A program made the translations under genes and the position numbers. The notes under the pieces were generated by a model. The model was given only the letters and a program-made list of their open reading frames with translations. It made no database searches and was not told where the DNA came from. Source: Paenibacillus sp. J45TS6 (GTDB lineage: Bacteria; Bacillota; Bacilli; Paenibacillales; Paenibacillaceae). From it: a stretch of DNA of 64,000 nt. Positions 1-8,911 of the stretch are shown here, in pieces; positions within the stretch are counted from its first letter, which is position 1; every line of letters starts with the position of its first letter. The stretch lies in the NCBI RefSeq assembly GCF_018403285.1, contig NZ_BOSJ01000019.1, forward strand, positions 1 to 64,000, read 5' to 3'.

Positions 1-125
1 AGCCCACCTCAAGATGAGATTTCCCAATTAGTAAGACCCCTTGAAGACGACGAGGTAGATAGGCTGGGGGTGGAAGTGCAGCAATGCATGGAGCTGACCA
101 GTACTAATCGGTCGAGGGCTTATCC
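1..125 (+). rRNA. 23S rRNA, 3' end (partial)
   Basis: The first ~125 bases match the conserved 3' end of bacterial 23S rRNA, including the stretch around GACCAGTACTAATCGGTCGA followed by the final GGCTT segment. The 5' part lies outside the window. It is followed after a ~170-base spacer without any tRNA by 5S rRNA, so this is the distal end of an rRNA operon. Confidence 0.95.
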
Positions 126-294
126 TACAATTAAATCGCAAAGATTGTTTCGTATCTAGTTTTCAGGGAGCAAATCCTTGAGGAAAACCTAACGCTTGTT
201 TCTTGATTCACACTTTCATGTTGAACCCAAGCAAACGCGAAGAGCGAATGAATTTTCCGAAGATTTTCGAGAAGCGTAAGCTGAGAAAATCCTG

Positions 295-411
295 TTTGGT
301 GGCGATAGCGGAGGGGTTCCACACGTACCCATCCCGAACACGACCGTTAAGCCCTCCAGCGCCGATGGTACTTGGACCGCAGGGTCCTGGGAGAGTAGGA
401 CGTCGCCAAGC
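295..411 (+). rRNA. rrf: 5S rRNA
   Basis: A 117-base segment with the hallmarks of Gram-positive 5S rRNA: 5' TTGGTGGCGATAGCGGAGGG, the internal CCCATCCCGAACACG, and a 3' end complementary to the 5' end (CGTCGCCAAGCA). It lies directly downstream of the 23S end and upstream of a terminator. Exact ends may be off by one or two bases. Confidence 0.95.
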
Positions 412-418
412 AATAGTT

Positions 419-452
419 AAAAGACACTGCCATTTAGGTAGTGTCTTTTTTT
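419..452 (+). terminator. rRNA operon terminator
   Basis: The stem AAGACACTGCC / GGTAGTGTCTT (one G-U pair), with loop ATTTA, is followed by a run of T. It sits eight bases after the 5S gene. Confidence 0.9.
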
Positions 453-620
453 GTTTTTTCTTTTATCTACATTCTAATATTGAATCGGTTTTATTTTACT
501 TGTATTTCCTTTTCACCCTATTTATACTTGATAAGACTGACTTAGATGGGGAAGATTCATCTATATCCTCTTGGGTATTTTACGTTGGAGGATAATGATG
601 TTTTCTTCTAATAATAAAAA

Positions 621-653
621 TTAGTACCAGGTACTAGTATCTAGTGTTATAAT
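621..653 (+). promoter_or_regulatory. FapR-type operator and fabH promoter
   Basis: TTAGTACC-A-GGTACTAG at 621-637 is a near-perfect inverted repeat matching the known FapR operator form (TTAGTACC...GGTACTAA), which controls fatty-acid synthesis genes in Bacillales in response to malonyl-CoA. A consensus -10 TATAAT lies at 648-653, so a bound repressor would cover the -35 and spacer. The -35 itself is poor. Confidence 0.75.
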
Positions 654-682
654 ACATATATAAAATATGGGAAGGTGATCGT

Positions 683-1681
683 ATCGTATATTCTAAAGCG
701 CAAATTACTGCAATAGGTACCTATGTTCCGGAGAAGGTGCTGACCAATACAGATCTAGAGAAGATGGTAGATACTAATGATGAGTGGATTGTTCAGCGTA
801 CAGGAATGCGGGAGAGACGTATTGCTGGGGAGCATGAATACGTATCTGACCTGAGCTGCAAAGCAATTGAAGATATGATGAAGCGATATCATATTGATAT
901 TAGTGATGTAGATATGATTCTTGTAGCGACGAGTACAGCAGAATATACCTTCCCTAGTGCTGCAGCAAGGATACAGCATTATTTTAATATAGCTCAGACG
1001 GGAACGATGGATATAAGTGCTGCTTGCGCAGGCTTTGTATACGGATTACAACTGGCAGACGGCCTGATCACTAGCGGGATGTATCATAAAATCCTTGTTG
1101 TGGGCGCTGAAACTTTGTCTAAGATTACAGATTATACGGATCGATCTACCTGCATATTATTTGGAGATGGAGCAGGTGCGGTTCTTGTTGAGAGAAGTGA
1201 AGATAAACCTGGCTTCTTGGGATCTATTTCTGGAACTCAGGGTAGTGGAGGAATACACTTATATAAAACGGCTTTAGGAAAACAAATGGAGGGGCAAGAA
1301 CTCCAGAAAGATGGAAATCTCGTGCAAAATGGCCGTGAAGTTTATAAATGGGCAGTACGTAATGTACCTGAAAAAACAAAAGAGCTGATACGTAAATCGG
1401 GACTAACTCCATCTGATATTCAGTGGTTTGTCCCTCATAGTGCGAATCTTCGTATGATTGAATCTATTTGTGAGAAAGGACCAGTACCTATAGAACGAAC
1501 TTTAACTAGCGTAGAATATCGAGGCAATACCTCGGCGGCTTCTATTCCTCTTGCAATCCAGCTTGCTCTAGACGAGGGACGAGTGAAATATAATGATATG
1601 ATGCTTTTGTTTGGTTTTGGAGGAGGACTAACATACGCGGGAAGCATTATACGTTGGGGAGTTCCTGACATAGAGAAATAG
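683..1681 (+). CDS. fabH: beta-ketoacyl-ACP synthase III (FabHB/YhfB type)
   Basis: Condenses acyl-CoA with malonyl-ACP to start fatty-acid synthesis. The active-site Cys lies in AACAGFVYG, the His in VPHSANLRMI and the Asn in YRGNTSAASI, all as in the family. The protein resembles B. subtilis FabHB (YhfB) more than FabHA (for example DEWIVQRTGMRERRIA). Family similarity (SKAQITAIGTY) extends upstream of the first canonical codon, GTG 737, to about 689. A strong ribosome site (AAGGTGATC, 672-680) is placed correctly for ATC at 683, so initiation at AUC is proposed (332 residues). If GTG 737 is used, the protein loses the first beta strand. The gene is monocistronic with a FapR-type operator upstream. 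Confidence 0.9.
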   Translation: MVYSKAQITAIGTYVPEKVLTNTDLEKMVDTNDEWIVQRTGMRERRIAGEHEYVSDLSCKAIEDMMKRYHIDISDVDMILVATSTAEYTFPSAAARIQHYFNIAQTGTMDISAACAGFVYGLQLADGLITSGMYHKILVVGAETLSKITDYTDRSTCILFGDGAGAVLVERSEDKPGFLGSISGTQGSGGIHLYKTALGKQMEGQELQKDGNLVQNGREVYKWAVRNVPEKTKELIRKSGLTPSDIQWFVPHSANLRMIESICEKGPVPIERTLTSVEYRGNTSAASIPLAIQLALDEGRVKYNDMMLLFGFGGGLTYAGSIIRWGVPDIEK

Positions 1682-1693
1682 AGAAGCTGTTCA

Positions 1694-1738
1694 AAAAGAT
1701 CTCATTGGCTGCAATGGGCCAGGAGGTCTTTTTTTGTT
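1694..1738 (+). terminator. terminator after fabH
   Basis: AAAGATCTC / GAGGTCTTT stem (one G-U) followed by seven T, just after the fabH stop. Confidence 0.8.
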
Positions 1739-1849
1739 TTTAATATAAAAATGAAGTGAAAAAGTACAGGGAATCGGTAGATACTCTTAGCATTTTCTCT
1801 GCGCTTTACGTGAATGTTATAATAGAAGTATTGCAGAAAGGGGAGAGTT

Positions 1850-3991
1850 ATGAAAGTACTCGTATTAGCAGAAAAACCCTCGGTAGCACGTGAGATTGCA
1901 CGCGTCATGGGAAGCCGTGAAAAACATAAAAGTTATTTTGAAGGACCACAGTATGTGGTGACTTGGGCCCTTGGCCATCTGGTTGGTCTTGCAGAACCTG
2001 AGGATTATGATCGCAAGTATGCAACATGGAATTTAGAAGATTTGCCGATTCTACCGAAACAAACCAAGCTTAAGGTGCTTCGGGAGACGAATCATCAGTA
2101 TAAAGCGGTAGCGCAGCTCATGAAAAGATCGGACATTAAAGAACTGATTATTGCTACAGATGCAGCAAGAGAAGGAGAGCTGCTTGCTCGCTGGATCATT
2201 CAGATGGCACATTGTAAGAAACCTTTTAAACGTCTATGGATCTCTTCACAAACGGACAAAGCAATAAAACAAGGTTTTGCTAACCTAAAGCCTGGACATC
2301 AGTTTGATCGTTTGTATGAATCCGCTCGCTGCCGCGCAGAAGCAGACTGGATGGTAGGTCTTAATGTAACAAGAGCTCTTACAGTGAAGTATGGGGCTCA
2401 GCTATCTGCAGGGCGGGTTCAAACGCCGACCCTTGGTATGATTATGGACCGTGAAAAAGAAATTATGAATTTCCGCTCCGAAGAGTACGACACTATTGCG
2501 GCAGACTTCGGAAATTTTCAGGCGATGTGGCGCGCAGCTCAAGGGGACTCACGTATTTTTGACAAAACACGGACAGAAGAGCTAAAAAGAAAACTAGATG
2601 GCGCCTCTGCGAAAGTCGTTCAGGTGAAGAAAAGCGAAAAGGTGGAACCTCATCCCCTTGCTTATGATCTTACAGAACTGCAGCGAGATGCGAATAAAAG
2701 ATACGGATTCTCGGCAAAGCAAACCTCTAACCTGCTTCAACGTTTGTATGAACAGCATAAACTGGTTACTTATCCTCGGACGGACAGTAGATACTTAACG
2801 AGTGATATGACAGGTACACTTAAAGAACGACTGGAAAGTGTAGCGGTTGGACCTTACAGTGCGCTAGCACGCCCATTATTACGTAAGTCACTTCCTATTA
2901 CAAAACGTATTGTGGACGATAGTAAAGTGAGCGATCACCATGCAATTATTCCAACAGAGCAAACGGTCATTTTAAATGCACTCTCTACGGATGAGCGAAA
3001 GCTATATGATCTCATTGTAAGAAGATTTATAAGTTTGTTCTATGGGCCTGCACGGTATGATGCAGTACAAGTAAAGTTAGAAGTGGAAAAAGAAATACTC
3101 ACGGTAAAAGGGACTACGGTAAAAGATCACGGCTGGCGTGAAGTTTACGGGGCAGAGGGATATGAGGATGACACAGATGTAGAAGAAGAATCCCATGAAG
3201 GGAAATCAGGCGGACAGCAGCTTCCAGAACTTCGTGAAGGTGAAACTTTCAAAATCCAGCGCTGCGTTGTGAAACCAGGCAGAACACTTCCGCCAAAACG
3301 TTATAATGAAGCTGCTTTACTCGGTCAAATGGAGAAGCATGGTCTTGGTACTCCCGCTACTCGTGCAGATATTATTGAGAAGTTGGTTAGTTCCGATACG
3401 ATTGAACGTCAAGGAAATTCACTGCATCCTACAGGAAAAGGTAAACAGCTGATCGAACTAGCGGCTCCTCAGCTTCGTACACCGGAATTAACTGCGAAAT
3501 GGGAAGCAGAACTTGAGCGAATCGCAAAAGGACAAGGCCAGCCGGAACCATTTTTAAATGGAATTCGCACCATGGCTGGTGAGCTTGTCCGCAGCGTGAA
3601 AAATAGTACAGTGGAATACAAGCCGCATAACGTTTCCAATAGCCATTGCCCAGACTGCGGAACGCGGTTATTAGAGAAAAAATCGAAACGTGGAAAATTC
3701 CTCGTGTGCCCTACAAATGACTGTGGTTATAAACGATCTGCAGAAAAAAGGCTTTCGAATCGCCGCTGTCCTCAGTGTCACAAAAAAATGGAGCTTAAAG
3801 AAGGAAAAGCAGGACTGTATGTACAGTGTCTACCATGTGGAATCACCGAGACACTTGATAAAGATAAAAAGCATGTGAATAAGCGCGAACAGCAGAAATT
3901 GGTGAAGCAATTTGAGAAAAAAGAGTCCATCGGTTCTAACCTCGGTGAGCTTCTTAAAGCTGCGATGGAGCAGAAAAAAGAAGGGAAATAG
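1850..3991 (+). CDS. topB: DNA topoisomerase III
   Basis: Type IA topoisomerase of 713 residues that relaxes and decatenates DNA by single-strand passage. The N-terminal TOPRIM domain begins MKVLVLAEKPSVAREIA and contains the DAAREGE acidic motif. The catalytic Tyr is residue 308 in LVTYPRTDSRYL. The C-terminal third carries two Cys4 zinc-ribbon-like segments (CPDC...CPTNDC and CPQC...CLPC) and ends in a Lys-rich tail. Length fits Bacillus TopB (~727). ATG is preceded by AAAGGGGAGAG. It appears monocistronic, with a -10-like TATAAT near 1819. Confidence 0.97.
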   Translation: MKVLVLAEKPSVAREIARVMGSREKHKSYFEGPQYVVTWALGHLVGLAEPEDYDRKYATWNLEDLPILPKQTKLKVLRETNHQYKAVAQLMKRSDIKELIIATDAAREGELLARWIIQMAHCKKPFKRLWISSQTDKAIKQGFANLKPGHQFDRLYESARCRAEADWMVGLNVTRALTVKYGAQLSAGRVQTPTLGMIMDREKEIMNFRSEEYDTIAADFGNFQAMWRAAQGDSRIFDKTRTEELKRKLDGASAKVVQVKKSEKVEPHPLAYDLTELQRDANKRYGFSAKQTSNLLQRLYEQHKLVTYPRTDSRYLTSDMTGTLKERLESVAVGPYSALARPLLRKSLPITKRIVDDSKVSDHHAIIPTEQTVILNALSTDERKLYDLIVRRFISLFYGPARYDAVQVKLEVEKEILTVKGTTVKDHGWREVYGAEGYEDDTDVEEESHEGKSGGQQLPELREGETFKIQRCVVKPGRTLPPKRYNEAALLGQMEKHGLGTPATRADIIEKLVSSDTIERQGNSLHPTGKGKQLIELAAPQLRTPELTAKWEAELERIAKGQGQPEPFLNGIRTMAGELVRSVKNSTVEYKPHNVSNSHCPDCGTRLLEKKSKRGKFLVCPTNDCGYKRSAEKRLSNRRCPQCHKKMELKEGKAGLYVQCLPCGITETLDKDKKHVNKREQQKLVKQFEKKESIGSNLGELLKAAMEQKKEGK

Positions 3992-4084
3992 GAAAGCTTT
4001 TTCTTCTCTTTGGCAACATGTAAATTTTCCTTCGCATAATGGAACTAGAGGATGGCACCCTATACTGTAGGGGGTGATCCACGA

Positions 4085-4222
4085 ATGCCGCATCATAAGC
4101 CGCTAAAAACGAAAAACCAGCAAAACAAGTCAAGTATACTTGAAGAAAGCAAGACGCTTCGTCCGGCAAAGGCAGCAGAATATCCGCCGAGTTTGAACGA
4201 AATTCCAAAACAGGAGTCGTAA
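4085..4222 (+). CDS. small hypothetical protein (45 aa)
   Basis: A 45-codon gene starting MPHHKPLKTKNQ and ending in NEIPKQES. It is supported by a near-ideal Shine-Dalgarno sequence, GGGGGTGATCC, at 4069-4079, five bases before ATG, and by a terminator 60 bases after the stop. The product is hydrophilic, Lys/Glu/Pro-rich, and without a signal peptide or membrane segment. I do not recognise the family and infer no function. It lies between topB and a DUF1294 gene. Confidence 0.6.
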   Translation: MPHHKPLKTKNQQNKSSILEESKTLRPAKAAEYPPSLNEIPKQES

Positions 4223-4281
4223 GCGGCAAATCTTGTTAGCTTTCTTTTTATAAATGCTTATATGAAGCTAGAAGTAAACAG

Positions 4282-4310
4282 CAGCGCTTTTAACCTAAGG
4301 CGCTGTTTTT
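4282..4310 (+). terminator. terminator after small gene
   Basis: CAGCGCTTT / AAGGCGCTG stem with one G-U pair, then TTTTT. Confidence 0.85.
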
Positions 4311-4484
4311 CTTATCATGGATTTATGCATAAAAATAACAAGGTTTCGTTACAATAAGATGAGAAGTGATAACCACTTTGACCCCTCTTTGCAGTGAGTA
4401 CATTCATTGCCTATATGTTCCAACTAGCGGTATAATAGAAGAGAACAATGTAACTTAGTGATGTTCATTGAAAGAGGTGATCGG

Positions 4485-4748
4485 GTGAGAGAGGGAATTA
4501 TGGTATGGTTTGTTTTTATTAATTTGGTAGCCTACCTGGTGATGTCTGAAGATAAGAGAAGGGCCCAGAAAAGAAGAGACAGAGTGCCGGAAAAGACACT
4601 GTTTCTGCTTGCCGCAATTGGTGGGTCACTCGGCATTCTCATTGCGATGTACCGCAAACGCCATAAAACGAAACATGCCAGTTTTACCATTGGCATTCCC
4701 ATTCTTTTGTTTATAAATGCCGTACTGTATGGATACTTTCTTAGCTAA
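4485..4748 (+). CDS. DUF1294 family membrane protein
   Basis: An 87-residue protein with three hydrophobic segments. The conserved family pattern is visible: an N-terminal membrane helix with NLVAYLVMSEDKRRA, then the VPEKTLFLLAAIGGSLG helix, then the basic GMYxxRHKTKH-like MYRKRHKTKHASF and a last helix. DUF1294 function is unknown; location is the cytoplasmic membrane. Start GTG 4485 was chosen because AAAGAGGTGATC lies just upstream; an in-frame GTG at 4458 lacks such a site. A promoter-like TATAAT lies near 4431. Confidence 0.85.
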   Translation: MREGIMVWFVFINLVAYLVMSEDKRRAQKRRDRVPEKTLFLLAAIGGSLGILIAMYRKRHKTKHASFTIGIPILLFINAVLYGYFLS

Positions 4749-4819
4749 TATCTAATATGTATAATGATTAATTTTAAGAAAATTGGTTAAAAACTACATA
4801 CAGAAAGGTGGAGGTCCTC

Positions 4820-5254
4820 ATGTCATTTTCCAAAATATTATTAGCTTATGATGGCTCACCGGTATCAAATAAAGCACTTGAGAAGGCTGTAGAGTTAGCG
4901 GAAATGTCAGAGAATTCAGTTCTAGATGTTGTACATGTATATGATTTTCCAAGAGTGTTTATTGGTGAGGGGCTTGCTCCGATCCCGCCTTCCGTCAACA
5001 ATGAAGTGTATCAACTTGCGGAACAAACGGTAGAAGAAGCCAAACAACGACTGGCAGCTGCAGGATCTAGTGCTCGAGTGGAACTCATTCAAGGCTCCCC
5101 AGTAGATGTGATTATTGAATATATTAAACAAAATGATATTGACTTGATTGTCATCGGCAGTCGCGGGCTCAGCGGAATACGTGAGTTTATGCTCGGAAGT
5201 GTCAGCCACCGCGTTGCACAGGAAGTAAGTATTCCGGTTCTTATCGTAAAATAA
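4820..5254 (+). CDS. universal stress protein (UspA family)
   Basis: A 144-residue single-domain USP. It begins SFSKILLAYDGSPVSNKAL and ends with the ATP-binding signature G-x2-G-x9-GS (GSRGLSGIREFMLGSVS) and the final VPVLIVK-like strand. It is a soluble nucleotide-binding protein, probably dimeric; its specific role is unknown. ATG 4820 follows AAAGGTGGAGG. Confidence 0.93.
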   Translation: MSFSKILLAYDGSPVSNKALEKAVELAEMSENSVLDVVHVYDFPRVFIGEGLAPIPPSVNNEVYQLAEQTVEEAKQRLAAAGSSARVELIQGSPVDVIIEYIKQNDIDLIVIGSRGLSGIREFMLGSVSHRVAQEVSIPVLIVK

Positions 5255-5307
5255 GCAAACGTCTACAAAATATTTCGAAAAAGTCAGTTCTATACAAATA
5301 AATGCAT

Positions 5308-5350
5308 AAAACCAGCATCTATCATTCCATGTGGTAGTTACTGGTTTTTT
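5308..5350 (+). terminator. terminator after usp gene
   Basis: AAACCAG / CTGGTTT with an inner CTATCA / TGGTAG stem, followed by T6. Confidence 0.8.
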
Positions 5351-5370
5351 TATTTTATTAAGGCACAATA

Positions 5371-5411
5371 ATTCCGAACAATATAATTACTGATCTATAG
5401 AATGTTCGTCT
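5371..5411 (+). promoter_or_regulatory. PurR operator (two PurBoxes)
   Basis: ATTCCGAACAATAT (core CCGAAC at 5374-5379) and, inverted, AGAATGTTCGTC (core GTTCG at 5404-5408) match the paired PurBoxes bound by the Bacillus-type PurR repressor. They lie just upstream of the -35 element of the pur promoter. Confidence 0.85.
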
Positions 5412-5416
5412 TTAAG

Positions 5417-5446
5417 TTGACATCTGGTGTAGTGGATTGGTAAACT
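5417..5446 (+). promoter_or_regulatory. pur operon promoter
   Basis: Perfect -35 TTGACA (5417-5422), an 18-base spacer and -10 TAAACT (5441-5446). Transcription would start near 5453, giving a leader of ~320 bases that contains the riboswitch. Confidence 0.7.
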
Positions 5447-5521
5447 ATGAAAGGTAAAGTACGTAAACGTAAACGTAAAGGTATACGTAAATGAAAATGT
5501 GAATTTTATCAAAACTATATA

Positions 5522-5737
5522 AATGACTCGTATAACGCCGGGGATATGGCCCGGAAGTATCTACCTGGAGACCGAAAATTTCCGGACTACGAGGGTATCT
5601 GTACTTTTACAGCATAGGAAACTGCAGTTAATGACTGATGTTTTTCCATGTTTATAAAGGGGAATACAGGTATCTTCTGCAAACTGTCCGGAATCCGTGA
5701 ATTAATATTAATCTCAAGGATTTCGGTTTTTATTTTT
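5522..5737 (+). promoter_or_regulatory. guanine riboswitch with terminator
   Basis: The aptamer spans 5527-5593: P1 CTCGTA / TACGAG, the conserved GATATGG and TATCTACC junction, and GACTACG, whose C marks guanine/hypoxanthine rather than adenine specificity. The expression platform is legible. TTCCGGAC (5580-5587) is perfectly complementary to GTCCGGAA (5686-5693), forming an antiterminator. GTCCGGAA overlaps the 5' arm of a terminator, CCGGAATCC (5688-5696) / GGATTTCGG (5718-5726) plus T5AT5. Ligand binding would hold 5580-5587 in the aptamer and allow termination, so guanine turns the operon off. Confidence 0.93.
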
Positions 5738-5774
5738 AATAGAGTTTGGATCAAGGGACAAGGGAGAGGATTGG

Positions 5775-6260
5775 ATGTCAGTGCAAGTCGGTGTTATTAT
5801 GGGAAGCAAATCAGATTGGGAAACCATGTCGCATGCATGTGAAGTACTCGAGGAACTTGGCCTTTCTTATGAGAAAAAGGTAGTCTCTGCTCATCGTACG
5901 CCAGATCTTATGTTTGAATATGCAGAGTCCGCCTATGAACGTGGGATCAAGGTCATTATTGCTGGAGCCGGAGGCGCTGCGCACTTACCTGGGATGGTAG
6001 CATCCAAAACGGTCGTGCCTGTCATTGGTGTTCCCGTACAGACAAAAGCTCTAAATGGTCTGGATTCTCTGCTATCCATCGTGCAAATGCCGGGCGGCAT
6101 TCCTGTTGCTACCGTAGCGATAGGAAAAGCGGGTGCAATAAACGCTGGACTACTGGCAGCACAGATGATCGGCTCCTTTGACCCTGAGATTGCAAAACGT
6201 ATAACAGAAAGAAGAGATCGGATTCGCACTGAAGTCCTAGAAAGCAGTGACACTTTATGA
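5775..6260 (+). CDS. purE: 5-(carboxyamino)imidazole ribonucleotide mutase
   Basis: Class I PurE, 161 residues, converting N5-CAIR to CAIR. It shows [14 protein letters not shown] at the N-terminus, SAHRTPD, and [11 protein letters not shown], the CAIR-binding elements. Paired with PurK, it performs the ATP-dependent carboxylation step. The ATG follows AGGGAGAGGA. The stop overlaps the purK start (ATGA). First gene of the pur operon. Confidence 0.97.
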   Translation: MSVQVGVIMGSKSDWETMSHACEVLEELGLSYEKKVVSAHRTPDLMFEYAESAYERGIKVIIAGAGGAAHLPGMVASKTVVPVIGVPVQTKALNGLDSLLSIVQMPGGIPVATVAIGKAGAINAGLLAAQMIGSFDPEIAKRITERRDRIRTEVLESSDTL

Positions 6261-7471
6261 GTCAAAACACGACTAGCAGGATAGCGCCTGAACTGAACGT
6301 GAGTGATTCAGAGAGTAAAGTGCTGAAACCAGGTTCAGTTATAGGGGTACTGGGCGGTGGACAGCTTGGACGTATGATGACTCTATCAGGAGCTGCGATG
6401 GGATACCGGTTCATTACTTTAGATCCGACCGATGCATCTCCCTGTGGTCAGATTGCCGAGCAGATTGTTGCTGATTACAGTGACCAAGATGCGGCTCGTG
6501 AGCTTGCAAGACGATGTGATGTCATCACATACGAATTCGAGAATGTAGATGCAGAGGTTGCGGCTCTTTTAGAAAAAGAATCTTATGTACCTCAAGGAAG
6601 TAAGCTGCTGTACACAACACAGCATAGACTTAGAGAGAAACAAGCCATAGAAGCTGCGGGTGTTCCTGTTGCTCCTTACCGGGAAGTGAAGAGTGCGGCA
6701 GATATGGAAGAGGCAGTGGAATCGCTTGGTGTACCTTGTGTACTTAAGACAGTCACTGGCGGCTATGATGGAAAAGGACAGCGAGTGATTCGTGAGAAAG
6801 AGGCAGCACTTCGCGCATATGAGGAACTTGGTGGTTCTAAAGCGGAACTCGTTCTTGAGCAGTTTGTTCCTTTTACTTGTGAAATCTCTGTCGTTGCAGC
6901 GCGTAATCCGCAAGGGGAAATCAAAACCTTTCCACCGGCAGAAAACATACATGTAAACAATATTCTTCATACCTCAATAGTACCTGCAAGAGTATCTTCT
7001 GAACTTCAGCTCGAAGCGCAGCATCTTGCTTCACAGCTTGCTGAATCCTTACAGGTTGTAGGACTGCTGGCTGTAGAGTTGTTTGTCACAGAGGATGGGA
7101 AACTTTACGTTAATGAACTGGCTCCTCGTCCTCATAACTCAGGTCACTATACGATGGAAGCTTGTACGACAACTCAGTTCGAGCAGCATGTAAGAGCGAT
7201 CTGTGGTTTACCTCTCGCAGATACAACGCTATTAAGTCCTGTTGTTATGGTCAATGTACTTGGCGAACATATGGAAGAAGTAGTAGATCGTTTTTCTGGA
7301 TCCGACCTGGAAGCAGAAGAACTGGGTATAGCGGCTAAACTTCATCTGTATGGAAAAGCGGAAGCGAAAACAGGACGTAAAATGGGACATATTAATCTCT
7401 TATGCCACGATGTGCAGCATGCAATGATGTGGATTGAGAAAACGAATATTTGGAGGAATCAAAATTCATGA
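6257..7471 (+). CDS. purK: 5-(carboxyamino)imidazole ribonucleotide synthase
   Basis: ATP-grasp enzyme of 404 residues that makes N5-CAIR from AIR, bicarbonate and ATP. The PurK N-terminal fingerprint is [14 protein letters not shown], the ATP-grasp lid is GGYDGKGQ, and the C-terminal motif [14 protein letters not shown] is present. A non-conserved, Ser/Thr-rich extension of about 27 residues precedes the Rossmann start; the 4-base overlap with purE supports this start. It overlaps purB by 4 bases. Confidence 0.97.
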   Translation: MSQNTTSRIAPELNVSDSESKVLKPGSVIGVLGGGQLGRMMTLSGAAMGYRFITLDPTDASPCGQIAEQIVADYSDQDAARELARRCDVITYEFENVDAEVAALLEKESYVPQGSKLLYTTQHRLREKQAIEAAGVPVAPYREVKSAADMEEAVESLGVPCVLKTVTGGYDGKGQRVIREKEAALRAYEELGGSKAELVLEQFVPFTCEISVVAARNPQGEIKTFPPAENIHVNNILHTSIVPARVSSELQLEAQHLASQLAESLQVVGLLAVELFVTEDGKLYVNELAPRPHNSGHYTMEACTTTQFEQHVRAICGLPLADTTLLSPVVMVNVLGEHMEEVVDRFSGSDLEAEELGIAAKLHLYGKAEAKTGRKMGHINLLCHDVQHAMMWIEKTNIWRNQNS

Positions 7472-8763
7472 TTGAACGTTATAGCAGACCCGAAATGAGG
7501 GCCATCTGGACGGAAGAAAATAAATTTCAAGCTTGGTTAGAAGTTGAACTTTGTGCTTGCGAAGCATGGGTAGAACTTGGCGTTATTCCTAAAGAAGATG
7601 CTGAATTACTTCGGAAAAATGCCAGCTTTGATATTGATCGGATCTATGAAATTGAGAAAGAAACGCGTCATGATGTTATTGCTTTTACTCGTACGGTATC
7701 GGAGAGTTTAGGCGAAGAGCGTAAATGGGTACATTACGGACTAACTTCTACTGACGTAGTGGATACAGCGAATGGTTATCTGCTTCGTCAAGCCAATGAA
7801 ATTTTGGAAAAGGATATCTTGAATTTCATTGAAATCTTGAAAGATAAAGCGATCGAATACAAACATACCCCAATGATGGGACGTACGCATGGTGTACACG
7901 CAGAGCCGACTACATTTGGTCTGAAAATGGCACTCTGGTACGAGGAAATGAAACGGAATTTGGAGCGTTTCCGCCGTGCAGCTGACAATGTACAATTTGG
8001 TAAAATTTCGGGCGCTGTTGGAACTTATGCCAATATCGATCCTTTTGTTGAAGAGTTTGTATGTAAGAAACTTGGAACAAAAGCAGCTCCGATCTCTACA
8101 CAAACATTGCAGCGTGACCGTCATGCGGAATACATGGCTACTCTCGCTCTGATCGCAACTTCACTCGACAAATTTGCAACAGAAGTGCGTGCGCTTCAGA
8201 AGAGTGAGTTCCGTGAAGTGGAAGAAGCTTTTGCTAAAGGTCAAAAAGGTTCATCTGCGATGCCGCATAAACGTAACCCAATCGGCAGCGAAAATATTTC
8301 AGGTCTGTCCCGCGTTATTCGCGGACATATGCTGACTGCTTACGAGAATGTAACGCTCTGGCATGAGCGCGATATCTCTCACTCTTCTGCTGAGCGTGTC
8401 ATCTTACCAGATGCTACGATGCTGCTGAATTATATGTTGAACCGTTTTGGTAACATCATTAAGAACCTGACGGTATTCCCGGAAAATATGAAACGCAACA
8501 TGGCAAGAACATATGGTGTTCCTTTCTCCGGCCGTATCATGACGAAGCTGATTGACAAAGGCTTCAGCCGTGAGCAAGCATATGATACGGTTCAGCCGCG
8601 AGCAATGGAAGCATGGGAAACCCAGCGTCAGTTCCGTGAAATTGTAGAATCTACACCAGAGATTACCGAAGTACTGAGTGCAGAAGAAATCGAAGATGCA
8701 TTCAACCCAGCATGGCATCTGAAGCATGTGGATACGATTTTTGCGAAGCTTGGTCTGAACTAG
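7468..8763 (+). CDS. purB: adenylosuccinate lyase
   Basis: A 431-residue fumarase-superfamily enzyme that eliminates fumarate from SAICAR and from adenylosuccinate, so it serves both IMP and AMP synthesis. It carries [16 protein letters not shown] (general-acid His region) and the flexible signature loop [11 protein letters not shown]. Length equals that of B. subtilis PurB. ATG 7468, after GGAGGAATC, was chosen over an earlier in-frame TTG. It overlaps purK by 4 bases. Confidence 0.97.
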   Translation: MIERYSRPEMRAIWTEENKFQAWLEVELCACEAWVELGVIPKEDAELLRKNASFDIDRIYEIEKETRHDVIAFTRTVSESLGEERKWVHYGLTSTDVVDTANGYLLRQANEILEKDILNFIEILKDKAIEYKHTPMMGRTHGVHAEPTTFGLKMALWYEEMKRNLERFRRAADNVQFGKISGAVGTYANIDPFVEEFVCKKLGTKAAPISTQTLQRDRHAEYMATLALIATSLDKFATEVRALQKSEFREVEEAFAKGQKGSSAMPHKRNPIGSENISGLSRVIRGHMLTAYENVTLWHERDISHSSAERVILPDATMLLNYMLNRFGNIIKNLTVFPENMKRNMARTYGVPFSGRIMTKLIDKGFSREQAYDTVQPRAMEAWETQRQFREIVESTPEITEVLSAEEIEDAFNPAWHLKHVDTIFAKLGLN

Positions 8764-8832
8764 AAACAAGATAGCATGTAATAGCCTTACCATGATATGA
8801 ATTGATATTTGTTCTTTAGTAACATGATTCCT

Positions 8833-8874
8833 GATCTGCCTTTGACGCTTCGTAAGGAAATGCGAAGGCAGATC
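8833..8874 (+). repeat. hairpin in purB-purC gap
   Basis: GATCTGCCTT / AAGGCAGATC, a perfect 10-bp stem with a 22-base loop, in the 148-base gap between purB and purC. It is followed by CATTTTCT, a weak T-run, so it could be a partial terminator or an mRNA-processing/stability element. Confidence 0.6.
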
Positions 8875-8911
8875 CATTTTCTAAATATGAAGTTGTGGAG
8901 TGATTCAGGCT

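Noticed and set aside
125-294. tRNA gene in the 23S-5S spacer
   Set aside because: No cloverleaf, TTCGA-type T-loop or CCA end could be found.
203-595. 130-codon frame over the 5S gene
   Set aside because: It overlaps 5S rRNA and its terminator; shadow frame.
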